64,000 nt of DNA, from NCBI GenBank assembly GCA_014529385.2, contig CM043971.1:96643382-96707381 (forward strand). The letters run 5' to 3'. The stretch is from Adiantum capillus-veneris. Lineage: Eukaryota; Streptophyta; Polypodiopsida; Polypodiales; Pteridaceae. The translations under genes and the position numbers were made by a program. The notes beneath the pieces were generated by a model that saw only the letters and a list, made by a program, of their open reading frames with translations, was not told the origin of the DNA and did not search any database. This document shows positions 40,867 through 53,935 of the stretch, piece by piece; position 1 is the stretch's first letter, and every line of letters starts with the position of its first letter.

Positions 40867-43800
40867 TTACTCTAATGTAGCATTGTAAGCATTAACAAGG
40901 TTCATACTATCCTTAAGTTGTACTCCTTGCATCCATTTAGCATCTTCAAAAGGATAATTTTTGAACTTAATAAGATACCGTCGGATTATCTTACCATGTC
41001 GTAGTACCTTGTCTTCATGCCGAAGGACAGCTTCGGGTTGTAGCACCTCTTCTTGGTCTTCAACTTCGGGAGGGTCTTCAATAATTGGTTCAGTTGGTGG
41101 CTCTCCTTTGTAGGGCTTAAGTAGGCTTACATGAAAGGCATTTTGTATAAGCCAATGGTTGGGCAACTTGAGTTGATAAGCCGTCTCATTGATAGGCTTC
41201 AAGATTTGGAAAGGACCATAGTATCTTTTTGCTAGTTTAGCATAATACTTTTGATGGCCCGTAGGATTTTTGCACGTCGTTTGCCTTAATCGAGCCTTAG
41301 GAAACTTGAGTAAGACCCAATCATTTTCTTTTAACATTAAGGCTCTTCTGTGCTTATCAGCAGTAGCTTTTTGCCTTTGTTGAGAGATGGCTATAGCCTC
41401 CCTAATCTTTTGAAAAGATTCTTGTAGGTCACGGCTATACTCATCGGCGGTGAAGATCTTCCCATGTACTTTGAGTAGCAAAGGACTTTTAGGTCTTCCC
41501 TCTATGATCTCGAAAGGTGCTTTCACCGTAGAAGTATGTACAGTATTATTGTAGGCATACTCTACTAGAGGTAAATACTTTTCCCATTGTGAGCATTGAT
41601 CTACTTCGATAACATAAGTCTTGATTAGATCGAGTATCGTAAGATTGGCTATCTCACTTTGGCCATCCGTTTGTGGGTGATAGGCCGAAGAGAAATTCAA
41701 TCTTGTTCCTAGATTTTCAAAGAGACCTTTTCAGAAATTACTGGTCATTCTAGGATCTCTATCTGACACGATGGATGTGGGTAATCCATGGTGTTTGAAA
41801 ATCTGAGATATGAAGAGAGTTGCCATTTGATGTGCCTTAATAGTCTTTTTGACAGGAATAAAATGTGTTTGCTTGCTAAACCTGTCGACTATTGTCCATA
41901 TTCCTGTATTCCCATGGATAGACTTGGGTAATCCAAAGATGAAATCCATGGATATACTCTCCCATGGTGAATTTGGAATAGGCAATGGCTGGAGTAATCC
42001 AGGTTGCTTCCCTCTATCATACTTGGTCTTTTGGCATACTACACATTTTGAAACATACTCTTGTATGTCCACTTTCATGGTAGGCCAATAGAAATATGTC
42101 TCTACTCCTCGGAGAGTAGGTTGAATACCTCTATGCCCTGCATATGGAGGAGCATGGGATTCATACATAACCTTCTCACGAAGGGAATGGGTAACACATA
42201 GCCTATTGCCGTGGAGAAGATAACCATCCTGCAAGGTGAATGGTTCCTCTTTCGTCCCCAAAGCAAGGGCTGACATTATGTCTCGATCTAAAGTCAGGGT
42301 CAGTAGCATACTCATGTATTATAGAGGATAGATCATTGTGAGTAGCTATAGACACCGCATTAACTTTTGGTCGTTGTGAAAGTGCATCGGCAACTTGATT
42401 GTGCTTACCAGCTATGTGAGCAATATGGAAATTAAATTGCGAAAGAAAATTTGCCCACCTCATTTGTTTGTCGGAAAGTTTGGTTTGCGTCATGAAATAC
42501 TTGAGACTTTGGTGGTCGGTTCGTAGGATAAATGGAGTCCCCAATAGGTAGTGCTTCCATGTATCTAGGGCATGTAGAACAGCTAAAAGCTCTTTCTCAT
42601 AAATGCCCAAGACTTGTTCATCACTATTGAGCCTTCGGCTCTCATATGCTATGGCATGCCCTTCTTGAAGCAAAACCGCTCCAAGGCAATCACCACAAGC
42701 ATCACATTGGACCTCAAATGGTTTTGAGAGATCCGGAAGCACGAGGACTGGTTGGGAAGTAAGCTTCTCTTTGAGTTTTTCAAAAGCATTTTGCTCCTTA
42801 GCAGTAGTCCATACAAACGTAACGTTCTTCTTTGTTAAGTCGTGTAGTGGTCCTGCTACTTGAGAGAATTTTGCTATGAAGCGTCTATAGTATGCACACA
42901 TACCAATAAAGCTTCTTAGCTCATGTAGATTCCTTGGGTTAGGCCATGATTTTATTACCTCTAACTTTGATGGATCCATACGAATACCATTGTGAGAGAT
43001 AATATGACCTAGATATTGAATCTCTTGAAGGAAGAATTCACTTTTCTTTTGGTTGAGAAAAAGTTTGTTTTCCCTCAAGGCTTGAAAAATCACTTGGAGA
43101 TGTTGCTTATGTTCCTCCAAAGATTTGGAGTAGATGATGATATCATCAAAGAACACTCCAGTGAATTTACGATATGGTCTAAACATTTTCTCCATGAGAC
43201 GATTGAAATTAGCTGGTGCATTAGTCAAGCCAAAAGGCATGACTAGATATTCATAAAGACCAAATGTTGTGCGAAACGCGGTCTTTAGGATATCTTCATC
43301 CACTATCCTTATTTGATGATAGCCACTCTTAAGGTCAATCCTACTGAAGTAGGTAGAGCCTTGTAGCTTATCAAACAGATCTTCTACCCGAGGCACGGGA
43401 AATCTGTTTTTGATAGTGATATGGTTTAGTGCTCGATAGTCCACACACATACGGTATGTACCATCTTTCTTTTGCACTAAAAGGACTGGAGAACAAAAGG
43501 GAGAGGAACTAGGCCTCACCATCCCTTTGTCTACCAATTCCTGTACTTGCCTCATAATCTCCTCTTGTTGAGCTTGTGAGACTCGATAAGGAGGTTTGTT
43601 AGGCGGTGAGCTTCCTGGAAGGAGCTCAATACGATGGTCATCATCCCCTCGTTTTGGAGGTAGGTCCATAGGGATATCATCGATGAACACATCTTGGAAT
43701 CCTTTTAGAAAAGTAGACAAGTCTAACTCTTCTTGATTCCTATCATTTTCATTTGATGAAACATTATTAGCTTTTAGAGACTCTTTGACATAAATCATGT

Positions 43801-44449
43801 ACGCAGAAACTGAGCTATTCATTGATTTATCAAAAGAAAGAGGATTTACAAGTGAAATAGTGCGACCACGCTCACTAGCATCTATATACATGTTCTTTCC
43901 CCTGTAGGTGAAGTAAATTCTTCTTTCACGGAACTTCATGTTGGCAGCCATGCGATCAAACCATGGTGCCCCTAGGATAACATCCTGATGTTGGAGAGGA
44001 GAGATGAAGAAATCTTCTTTGTCAACATAGATTTGTACATGAAGCCTCAACTTCCCAATCAAGGGAGTAACGGAGGCTTGTTGTCCCTTGAAAGCTGCAT
44101 CAGCTGTTACTATATCTCCCATCTCAAAAGCTTGAATGCCCAAGTTGGTGGCCAACTCTATTGATATGAAGTTGAGAGTAGAGCCAGGGTCAAACAAGAT
44201 GAAGGAATCATGCTCTCTTACCTTTCCCCAAGCATAGGAGAGTGATGATCCTTTGCAATGAGCATCCTCTTTTGGAGCTTCGATGGTGGAAGCCCTAGGA
44301 GTCTCATTGCGAGTATTCTTCTTGGGGCAAGAACAATAGCCATGTCCTTGCTCCCCACACTTGAAACATTTATGGTCCTTGCGAAAAGCTTCAAGCTCTT
44401 CAGGAGAGAGTTTGTTTTTACCTTTGTAAACTCCCTTTTCCTTGGACCG

Positions 44450-44482
<33 letters not shown>

Positions 44483-45670
44483 GGAAGTGCCTTGGGAATT
44501 ATTTTGAGCATTGGATTTTCCCTTTGCATCATTTTTATCTTTGTTTTCCATGGGCTTGACATTGCGTCTAGCCCCTTCATGGAAATTGCTGCGTGAAGCA
44601 ACCATGGTGTGGTGGATTACTTCGGTAATAGTACCGGGCCGTTGAGAGTTGATGTATTCGGCCATCTCTTCAGGTAATCCCGCACAGAATCGTTGTCTTT
44701 GTTCGGCAAAGTCTATCTTTTGAAAGATATTAGCTTTGAGATGTAAATCCCAAAACTTGTCTACATACTTGTTGATAGACTCATGAGAGAGAAGCTTCAA
44801 GCCGCGCCATTCGGTAAGAACTTTATCTTTAGTATCGCTTGGAAGAAATTGCTTCATGATGGAAACTCGTAGAGTTTTCCATGTCTTTGGGGCTTCTCCA
44901 TTGCCACGAAGGCTAGCCCACCATTGACGAGCTGATTTTTGGAAGTGCATAGCTACATGGCGTAGCTTGGAGGACTCTGTGAAGCCCTCGTCCCCAAAGG
45001 CCGCATCAAATTGCTGGATGAAGGCCAACACTTTGTCGGTAGAACCAAAGGTGCCATCGTAGGTGAGAAAAGAGATACTCTTTCCTCCCTCCTTGAACTT
45101 CTTTAGCTTTTGTGACCTTCGCCATGCAGGAAATGATTTGCGATGTCCTCCCCTCTTGTATTCTCTAGGAGAATAGCCATAACTTTCATCGGAAGAGGAG
45201 GAAGGTGAAGAAGAAGGAGAAGAGGGTGACCTCTTCCTAGCCTTTTTTTTCCTTTGTTTCCTCTCTTGCCTTTCAGAGTGATTAGGAGAAGGACTATAGG
45301 TTGCTCTTTTCCTCTTGGGAGGAGTAGGCGATCGTCTAGACCGCCGTCTTCGTGGAGCCACATCTTCAGAAGAACTTAGACTGTCATTGCTTTCTTTCTC
45401 TTTGGATTCCTCCTCTCGAATGGGAGAGAGTCTTCTTTTGGGGGTCTCTTCAAGAGGCCTCCTAAGCTCTCTCTCCTCTGGGAGAGGAAGGGAAATTCCA
45501 TAAGCACGAAGTTGTTGAGTAACTTCGGCTTGCAAAGCAGGGTTGCCCATAGCTTGCTGCAACCTAGCGACGAGATAATTCACAAACATGGGAGCATCAT
45601 CATTAGCACCTTCATGTGCAAAATCAAAGCTATCAATGTTCATTCTACTCTCTTGATTATTGTCAACCAT
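40867..45670 (-). pseudogene. E2 gag-pol polyprotein, one frameshift and one nonsense codon
   Basis: ATG 45670 (MVDNNQESRMNIDSF). Order: Ser/Arg/Lys-rich N-terminus, capsid (DKVLAFIQQFDAAFGDEGF), Asn run from a (GTT)n repeat (44483-44451), CCHC knuckle (CFKCGEQGHGYCSC), protease (ILFDPGSTLNFIS, with Pro where Ser/Thr is usual), reverse transcriptase (LVMPFGLTNAPANF, catalytic FFDDIIIYS), RNase H (KHNQVADALSQRP), integrase and chromodomain (YLIKFKNYPFEDAKWM). A frameshift near 42200-42320 separates RNase H from integrase. A TGA at 41731-41733 replaces an expected Trp after DPRMTSNF. Integrase catalytic residues are present: Asp in MDFIFGLP, Asp in SDRDPRM, Glu in HPQTDGQSE. Fairly recent decay. 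Confidence 0.92.
44451..44483 (-). repeat. (GTT)n microsatellite inside E2 gag
   Basis: Encodes a run of Asn on the minus strand between capsid and zinc knuckle, in frame. Confidence 0.9.
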
Positions 45671-45747
45671 GTTAACAAAATTTATGTTTATACTTAGTGT
45701 ATGCTTTGGCAATACAAAACCTTAGTTGCCACTCCTCTTAGCCTTTT

Positions 45748-46424
45748 AATGCAAAAACAATTAGATAATTCAAGTAATTTATCATTGGACCCCTTTGAAG
45801 CCTAGCCAATAGGCTTCAAGCAACACATGAAGGTAACATGGGTAGGGACCTGACATGTGTCCTTGCTGCCTCTTCAAGCTGGCGCTTCCCTTGTGAGTGT
45901 GAGTGTGTGTTCTCTCTCTAATCCCTAGCAAAAGGGCTCGCCCCCCCTCTTGTAGGGATGCTTTTGACTTTAGGAGCTCAAGCACCTTAGTCATCAAGCA
46001 TGACAAAGCACTTGGACTAGGGGGTATTCCCACAAGCATCTCAGGCAAGCATGTCAAGGCACCTCAAGCACCTTAATCAAGCGGCAAGTCAAGCACCTCA
46101 AGCATGGAGCCAGTCAAGCATCTTAATCAAGCACCTCAAGCATGACAAGCACCTCAAGCAAGACAAGCACCTCAAGCACGACAAGCACCTCGAGCTTGGG
46201 CCGGGTTCCCACCTCAAGCTCAGTCCTAGCTTACCTAAGGTCAAAGTACTTTTACACACATTATTGGAGGTCTTCAATGAAGCTAACCCTAAGGTCTTAT
46301 GCTCCATTGGTTAGCCTTGCTCTTGATAGACCATCTCCCATTTGGGCCCCTTTACTATTGGCCCCGTGTTGAGATAGATCTATAAGCACATATTTATATC
46401 TTAACACTTGTTCCCATTTATTCT
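45748..46424 (-). repeat. E2 right (5') LTR, truncated
   Basis: Near-identical to 39772-40438. It lacks about 840 bp at its 3' end (minus sense), the part that would contain the LTR end next to the primer-binding site. About 80 bp present at the start of the left LTR are also absent. Gag begins only 77 nt away without a TGGTATCAGAGC site. Confidence 0.75.
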
Positions 46425-46425
46425 T

Positions 46426-48850
46426 ACGAAAGTGTCTCTTAGGTCAGTCCATTTCTTAGTTGAATCCACCTCAAGAAAACCAAACTCTCCTCTACGCACA
46501 GTAGCGTTGCGACCCTCCATGATTATCTTGAACCATTGCACGTCGAACAAGTCAACAAAAAATCCTCTATAATCGATCCTCTAAATCTCTTGTAGGGTGC
46601 CGAAGTAAGTGAGTTCCACCACCACAGGATCTGCATCAGAGGACCGTCGTCGACTACACTGTTCAAATTTTGCCATGATTCCACAATCTTGAGTAAAGAA
46701 CTTTTTGTCGATCCATTCCACCCTAAAATGTCGACCTTTACACCATGGTGATGTGTATGACTTATATTACAACCAAAAAAGATTATGAGTGGCCGTTCAA
46801 ACATCTAGAAAGTCATTAGTCGTACATTGCAAACTTACCTTGGTCGCGCAACCCCGAGAGTACTCCCACTTCCCCTCAATCACTTCTTCACCACATTGTT
46901 GTGCGCTTTTCAATTGGTTGTGCAACCATCTTAAGCTCATGAATGTTGGTAGGCTCTCGAGACCCACCGGATAGTGCATCGGTGGTCGTCTTCCCCGTCT
47001 CCACTCGATTTGTGCCCTTTGTCTCTCTTGCTTTGCATCCTCATATTGTGAAATCCACTTTTGCATCACTGGATTGTGAAGCATGCAAAATCGGTTGATT
47101 TTAGCCTCTAGATCTTCCATCATCTTCTTCTCAACACCAAGATTGCACATGACAATCCCAGATATACGCTCATCATCTATGGTTCGCCAAAGCCTGTCTC
47201 GGGCTTTATCAAATCCATCTAGCCGCTCTTCAATGTAAACTAGGCACTCTGATACCAGCCAACCTTCTGCCATGCTACCCTCCGGACGTGCCTTCTGACG
47301 CACATATCCCTTGAGCGTTTTCATGAGACGTTCTAAAAAGAACATCCATCTAGAATGTACTGTGCCAGCTATTTCTACCTCATCAAATATGTGAACAAGA
47401 AGATGCACCTGAATGGTTAGCATGGTAGTAGGAAAGTGTTTCTCAAACATGCACACAACCTCTGCAGTGTTTAGTTTGGCGAATGGTATGGAGTCTACGT
47501 TGATCTCCTTTTGTGAGATCCATTGCACCAACTTCACAAGTTTGTAGTTTGTGTTACGGACGTCAAGAGACAAACATCCCTCAATGGCCATCGGTAAAAT
47601 AAACTGCAAAACACGTGCAACAATGATATTAAAGTCCACACACGAATTTGTTACACAATTCCCACTATGATATATTCCACTTCAAACATACCTGACACAT
47701 TTTATGCCAGTCGTGTGACTTCAAACCGGTAAGCTTTCGTTCATTAGTAAAACACGTTCGGAGCGAGTGCATTACGCCAGTGGGGGTCCGCACAGATCAA
47801 ATGGTCTCTTTTACTTTGTGTTCTTGGGCTCCTGTGAAAATCCATGGCGGTTTAGGGAGTTTTATCAATCCATCGGATGCTGTCTGCGGCCAATATTGCT
47901 CCATACGATCCACATTTCTAAGCTCAACCCTGGCTCCCAAAGTATCTTTCTTGCCGGTCAGATGGTCCCATAGCAAATTATCCACATTCTTGAATATGTG
48001 CATTGGATCAAGCAAGTGATTGATCATGAGTCGGGGCCAATATGGTAACTCGTACCATAGAGAGAGTCTCTTCATCCCTGGGGCAAATCATCATCACGCA
48101 TCTCCTTCTGCTCTAACCATGCTTGTGCAGACATCCTCGATGGCTCTCTTCCCAAAAAGTCATCGCGTAACACATGATTCTCTGGAAGATACACTTGATG
48201 ACCTTCGTAGGTTTGCTTCTTCAATGAGGGCGCTCGACGTGCATTCAGTCTAGGTCTACATGTGACACATGCTCTGTATCCGCTTTTTTGAAGCCCTGCA
48301 TGTATACACATGATAATAGATAAGTTTGAGAAAAACCAAGATTTACAGTGTTTGAGTTTGAGTGTAAATCACCTGAGCATTCTGTTAGTCCGGGATAGTC
48401 ATGCATGGTCCACATTAGAATGTCTATGATCAAAGCATTCCGTCGACCTATGTGTTGGCTCATATCCACCACTTCTATGCCAATCCACAACTATTGTAGC
48501 TCTTCCAATAGTAGACGAAGATACACATCGATATTCTTCACTTCATACCGTCCCAGCACAATCAAGCTTAGCCAAAGGTACCCCTTCTTCGTAGTCAACC
48601 ACGAGGGAATGTTGTAGTTAACGATGAAAACGGACCATACACTGTAAGATATTGATCTTTGACCAAATGGATTTACGCCATCCATAGCCAGGCCTAGGCG
48701 CAAATTTCAAGCTTTCCTAGCAAAATCCGACCATGTTTCATCTATATGTTTCCAAGCTGCGCAATCTACAGGAATCCGTAGCACACCATCCGAAGATTTA
48801 TTCTCCTCATGCCATGATGCTAGGGTAGCCATGGACTTACATTCGAAGAA
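46426..48850 (-). pseudogene. CACTA Tnp2-type transposase with introns, decayed
   Basis: Start MATLASWHEENKSSDG at about 48830. Transposase_21 part: RLGLAMDGVNPFG, WLTTKKGYLWLSLIVLGRYE, HDYPGLTECSG, ACVTCRP, MINHLLDPMHIFKNV. Then LKSHDWHKMCQ spliced to FILPMAIEGCLSLDVRN, the DUF4218 core (QVHLLVHIFDEVEIAG, RWMFFLERLMKTLKGYV) and a DUF4216-like end (DCGIMAKFEQ, ELTYFGTLQEI, VQWFKII). Likely GT-AG introns: 48372-48296 (77 bp), 47691-47604 (88 bp), 46838-46761 (78 bp). Lesions: TGA 48707-48709, TAG 48491-48493, frameshift near 48073, TGA 47797-47799, TAG 46581-46583. Interrupted at 46424 by E2. Family role: cuts CACTA ends; this copy is dead. Confidence 0.85.
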
Positions 48851-48881
48851 ATTCTTGATGCGAGGAGTGGAGAGGAGATGA

Positions 48882-48912
<31 letters not shown>
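48882..48912. repeat. (TG)n(AG)n microsatellite
   Basis: Short compound repeat just upstream of the Tnp2 start. Confidence 0.85.
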
Positions 48913-48934
48913 TGTGTTTTTTTTTTCCAAACAC

Positions 48935-50076
48935 TCAAAATGGAAAAAAAAATTATCCAAGTGTCTAAAAATTATCCCGAAAATGCACAAATTAGCGTGA
49001 AAAATATGCGACACTCACGGACTCGTGAAGATCACTCCGACGCTCTCAACTATCCCAAATTGCCTAATTCTTCATCAATTATTAATTTTTTTTTTGGTAT
49101 TCAAGAGGCAAATAAATGCCTAAAGGATACCAAAAAATGCCCAGAAAATTTTTGAAAATTATGCAACACTTGAAGCTCGCTTAGATACAACTTCTTACCA
49201 AGAATCACTCGCTAATTCAGCATATGTACCACATGGCAAGCAAAACCACAATTCTTGGAACGTTTTTAGCGTCTTTTGAGAGTTTTTGACTCAAATCACA
49301 TCCAAATGCAACCAAAAGCTCAAAACATGTTTGATACCATATTGACAACACTAATGTAGTATCAAAATGCACAAACAATAAACCCCATGCAATATGGCAT
49401 CAAATACACACTCTTTCAATGCGTTTTTCACAAAAAACATAAAATGCTTGACAACTTGATTGCATAAACCAAATCATCGTTTTTTCTCAAGCGCAAATGC
49501 ACTTCATGTATGCCTAATTGCACATCTTGGATAAACCATAATCATCCCAATGAACGGATGACAAAATGGCACTATTCCGGCATCAAAAAATTTAACATGC
49601 AAAGAGGCATGAAAGCATAAAATTGACCAAAACCCCAAACATGAATCATCAAAGCATAAGGGGGATATAGACCACTCACATGATCATGAGCTACGTGTCA
49701 AATCCAATCTCCAATGACGATGACACACCATGTGTGTCCGCTACAATCCGGATCCGGCGGTTTCACCTAAGAGCAACCATAAACGAAATGCATGACTTGC
49801 AACAAAATGTCAATCATTTAACCACAAAATCATGCACATCTTGCCTCTAATTAGGCACATAAACATGAGTGTAAGCTTAATTGTTAGTAGATTAGTCCAA
49901 AATTAGTGTGTAATTAGTGTGTGTAAAGAGGGAAAAATGTGAAATTAGTCTCTAATCTACCCAAAACAAAACCATAACCATTCCTATAACCATAAACAAA
50001 AACCTAATGAAGATTAGTGACTCAAACCATCACTCGGGTGATCCTCTAGCTTAGGCACTCGATCCCCGACAACAAC
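48935..50076. other. AT-rich CACTA 5' flank, no gene
   Basis: No coding, RNA or terminal repeat recognised. It lies upstream of Tnp2 and is probably its 5' untranslated and terminal region. A complementary CACTA end (CTTGTAGTG on the plus strand) was searched for by eye and not found. Confidence 0.45.
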
Positions 50077-50948
50077 GCACAACCCACCGACATAATGTCA
50101 ATTCAGTGGATCAAGACTCGGCTAGTGCATGGAGGCGTGGATGCACCTAATGTGATGGTAAGAGGACTCTAAGGAGAGGGGAAGAGCAAGAGAAGCAAAG
50201 AGGGAAAGCCAAAGGAGCTAGATCTATACACACACACACACTCTCTATCTACACTCTACTCACTAATCATGCGGACAATGATGCTAATCCTACTCTAATC
50301 TCAAGCACACACTCTCTAATCAAGCATAGAGCAAGCATGTGGAAGTCTAACTAGAGCCATGCATGCAACCCATACACACGTGCTCTCTAATCTAACACAC
50401 GCATGCAACTCCAATGCTCAAACAAGAGGGAAACAAGAGAGAGAAGACAAGATTAATCACTTAATCAACATCATTAACACACATAAACAAAGGAGACAAG
50501 AGAATAGAGAGACTTAGCTTTTCATTAACTCCCAATGATCACTACAAATGTATGGAAGAAGCCCAAGATCCATAGCCACTCCTCTTCTTCTTCTCACCTC
50601 ACACTCTCAAGTGCTCCCTCAAGAATGCATTCTCCCAAGAAGGAGCTCTCCAAAGAATGCTCTCTCCATAGAATGAGCTCTCCAAAGAATGATCTCTCCC
50701 AAGAATGAGCTTTCACATCTTCTATTTTGAGTTATATAAATGGGCTTTAAAAATGTGTGGGTGATCGGCTAAAACATACATAGTCATGTATCAGACTCTA
50801 GGCTCATCTAATAATGAAATATACAAAGTGGAACTCCATGTGAGCCTGTAGATACAAGAGATATGTGTATACACATATGTGTATATGCCGCGTATGTGTG
50901 TATGCCGATGAAGTTCAATGGCATGCCGTTGACACTTGCCCGTCAACA
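50077..50948 (-). repeat. LTR-like repeat (copy 2)
   Basis: 872 bp; matches 8822-9698 throughout. Minus strand starts TGTTGACGGG. Unlike copy 1 there is no polypurine tract beside it, so it may be a solo LTR or fragment. Confidence 0.65.
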
Positions 50949-51612
50949 GCAGTATCTATGTACTTGCAACCCACACCCCTCAGACTGAGACTAGGGGTGT
51001 GCTTTTATAGGCCCTAGGAGAAAGGGGGGTGCTTTAGGACTCACTCCAGCAAGAAGGAGGTTCGATTCTCCTTTATCTTCTAGAAATAGCATGAAAAGAT
51101 AAGCTTTTGACCCTCCTGGCCCTATTTTTGGCCCAAGTTGATGGACATGTGGATGAGAGAGAGTGGGGCTCCATATATAGCAAGAGAAGGGGGAGCGCTC
51201 CTCCTTGGACCCTTCTCCCTTGCCTTGGGCTCCAAGATACCCCCCTCTTTAGACCTTATCCCATGTCCTAAGGCCCTTTCCCCCCAAGCCGGACCATGTC
51301 CCCCCCTGCTGCACCCTCACGCAAACGCTTTTTAGTGCTTTTTGGTGCTTTTTTTGCCTTAAATGAACCATTTCGGGCACATATGAGCTCCGATTGAGAT
51401 TCCATAAAGTGCCCCTTGATCCTGGAATGATTCCCTAGGCTCTTCTGAACTCCTGGCTTTTATCTTGGCCTTGCAGCACTTTGAAACCGTGAGTCTAGCC
51501 TCATTGAAGCTTCCATCATTTAGCTTTCTTGTTGACAGATATGACTAGAATGATCAATTCTAATAATATTTGTATATGATAAAGCTAAACATTTCATCAA
51601 ATTTAAAATTTG

Positions 51613-51617
<5 letters not shown>
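50949..51617 (-). repeat. LTR fragment of the E1 family
   Basis: 51220-51617 matches 4715-5142 (words GCCGGACCATGTCCCCCC, TGAGTCTAGCCTCATTGAAG). Its E1-type LTR end (GATAACA) is replaced by a (GT)n run. The part 50949-51220 has no second copy in the window. A TATATAG motif (51173-51180) lies in a plausible promoter position on the plus strand, but the transcription direction expected for the LTR is minus. Confidence 0.55.

Positions 51618-51670
<53 letters not shown>
51614..51670. repeat. (TG)n(AG)n microsatellite at LTR end
   Basis: Compound repeat that directly replaces the last bases of the LTR fragment. Confidence 0.9.
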
Positions 51671-51675
<5 letters not shown>

Positions 51676-52299
51676 CCTTTTTGTGTGTAAGGACAAAGGT
51701 TCTACAAACATGGGCCTAGTGCAAGAGTAAGCACAATGATAAGACTCTCAAAATAGGACATGTATGCGAATACCGCCATATTCTTACAATGTGATCCACC
51801 ATGAAGCCCTTGGTAAAGCATCCTAACTCTCAAGACCCTATCTCAGCCCTTAATTCAAACTAGTAAAATGGCGCTGCCTTCGGCGACGGCATTGCCCCTC
51901 TTACCCTGAAACCGCCTATTCAGAGAGGGTTTGGACCATTGGCCAAAGTTATGAGATACCGGGATTAGAGATGCCTTGGGCTATTTTTATTGGAGTTGCA
52001 CAGACATAGGGAGAGCCTCTTGAGGAGACCAGACAATAGGAGACACTCACAGAGAGAGATTACTGATTTCTTCAAACTACAATACATGGCATTTAGATGA
52101 GCATGCATCACAACAGACTTTAGAGTCCACCTGTACCAAAGGTACACTGACTGACAAGGCCGCCATTGAGCTTGAAAGATCGAGATGCCCACTATTGTGA
52201 GGGTCATCAAGACATCCGTGGAAGTTGCATCAAAGGGTCCGGACTGTTCTGGCACGACATGGGAGATATCTAGTCAGAGTACTCACTAAGGAGGATATT

Positions 52300-52697
<398 letters not shown>

Positions 52698-53196
52698 ACA
52701 TAGGTATTTCCCTCCCGCTTGGAGCCTCACATATTCACCCATATGGACTACCTGATTCGAGACCCATCACTAAGGCTACCATGGCCCGTTAATAAAACGG
52801 GCTGCCTCATGCATCGGGATTACTTGAGTGGAGAGCCAAAATATCTATTTTTGTTGGATTGTTCAAAATTTTCTAATATTTTCCTTTTTCGATAATTGAA
52901 ATCCTTTTTTGAGTGCTTAGCATGTGATTTGTCAGAAAATACCTTGCAAAAGAAGACAATTTACGCATTTTGGGAATTTATGACTAGATATTGGGTGTAT
53001 TTTGAGCAAGCTTCGACGCTCTCCACATGCCTTGACTTGACAGAGATGCCATCTATCCTAAAAGCTCGACAGTCCCCTACTCGAGCTCTGAGCCTCTGAC
53101 TGCTACTGCTCAACGGCCTCTTTCAAGTTTGCATTCATTTTCTTCGGTTAGGGAAAATCTATTTTTCTAGCCCTGCCCATGCTCGACGGTTGCCTC

Positions 53197-53300
53197 TCTC
53201 CAGTGTTCGGGAAAAATGTGTCTCAACTTAATATCGTGTCGTTTTCAATTTCAACAGTGCCGGTTGACGGAAAGGGGAAAAGGAGAAATTATGCCCCAAC
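53197..53300 (+). repeat. segment shared with 62.28-62.53 kb
   Basis: CAGTGTTCGGGAAAAATGTG and GGTTGACGGAAAGGGG-like words recur at 62285-62330 and 62440-62510. Both places lie within about 1.4 kb of a Helitron-like 3' end, so they may be subterminal parts of one family. Confidence 0.5.
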
Positions 53301-53539
53301 ATAGACAAAATAATGTAAAAACCTAAAAAAATAACCCAATTTTTGAAATTTCCTCTTGACAAAATTAAGGAAAGGAATATTGTATTTTAGAAAAAAATGA
53401 TTTTTTTCGAACACTTTGGTCAGCACGTCTCTGTCTTAACTGTGTTGTCCCCCTATGCTAGAGAGAGAGGAAATAGGCCAAGGGGCAAAAGCTAAAATTC
53501 AAACAGAAGGTGAAGGACGAGGACATGAGGAAGAAAAAT

Positions 53540-53668
<129 letters not shown>

Positions 53669-53766
53669 GGGTTGATTGATGAGTCCTTGAAAATGCCAAA
53701 GAGGGGTGGGTTGTGCGTTAAGAGCCACATTGTCTGCCTAGCTATGTGTGAAAATGGTGATAGATA

Positions 53767-53921
53767 TGAAAGAGCATAGGGAGATAGACATGCCAATAAC
53801 CACCCAACCATACCTATATATAGGCCCTTGGCCCTCCTATATATAGCCCCTATACCGCATGTGTATCCAACGGTCCTTGGCCAGGGCCGTGCCCTCCTAT
53901 AGTCCTACCCTTGGCATAACA
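53767..53921 (-). repeat. 155-bp LTR
   Basis: Minus strand TGTTATGCC...TCTTTCA, with two TATATATAGG motifs (about 53812-53846) suited to a promoter. Adjacent purine tract AAGGGGGGAGTAA at 53935-53922. Very short for an LTR of a 5-kb element. Confidence 0.65.
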
Positions 53922-53935
53922 TTACTCCCCCCTTG

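Larger units (their letters stand above)
38936..46424 (-). mobile_element. E2: Ty3/gypsy chromovirus inserted in CACTA Tnp2
   Basis: Left LTR about 38936-40506 is complete; the right partner is a partial copy (45748-46424). Between them lies a gag-pol with two lesions. The LTR lacks its end next to gag on the right, together with the primer-binding site. Flanks TTTAA (38931-38935) and TTTAT (46417-46421) could be a 4-of-5 target duplication, but the exact right end is ambiguous because TTTATTCT occurs both inside and outside. Confidence 0.85.
31283..50076 (-). mobile_element. CACTA (En/Spm) DNA transposon, split by two LTR elements
   Basis: Left end begins CACTACAAGAGATTG with subterminal AGCGACG repeats, as in CACTA elements. 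Two minus-strand genes follow in the usual order: Tnp2-type transposase (48934 to 46426, continued at 38930-38684) and a Ptta/En/Spm-type gene (38359-37052). A non-autonomous LTR element occupies 31908-36977 and chromovirus E2 about 38936-46424. Without them the CACTA would be about 6 kb. The right terminal repeat was not found; the end near 50076 is where another repeat starts and is only an estimate. Confidence 0.75.

Noticed and set aside
38936-46424. A perfect target duplication for E2
   Set aside because: TTTAA and TTTAT differ at one base and TTTATTCT also occurs next to the left LTR inside the element, so the exact ends remain uncertain.
46805-46838. 34-bp intron in Tnp2 (GTAAGT...CTAG)
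   Set aside because: Too short for a plant intron; the acceptor at 46761 gives a 78-bp intron in line with the others and joins the frame to the DUF4216-like part.
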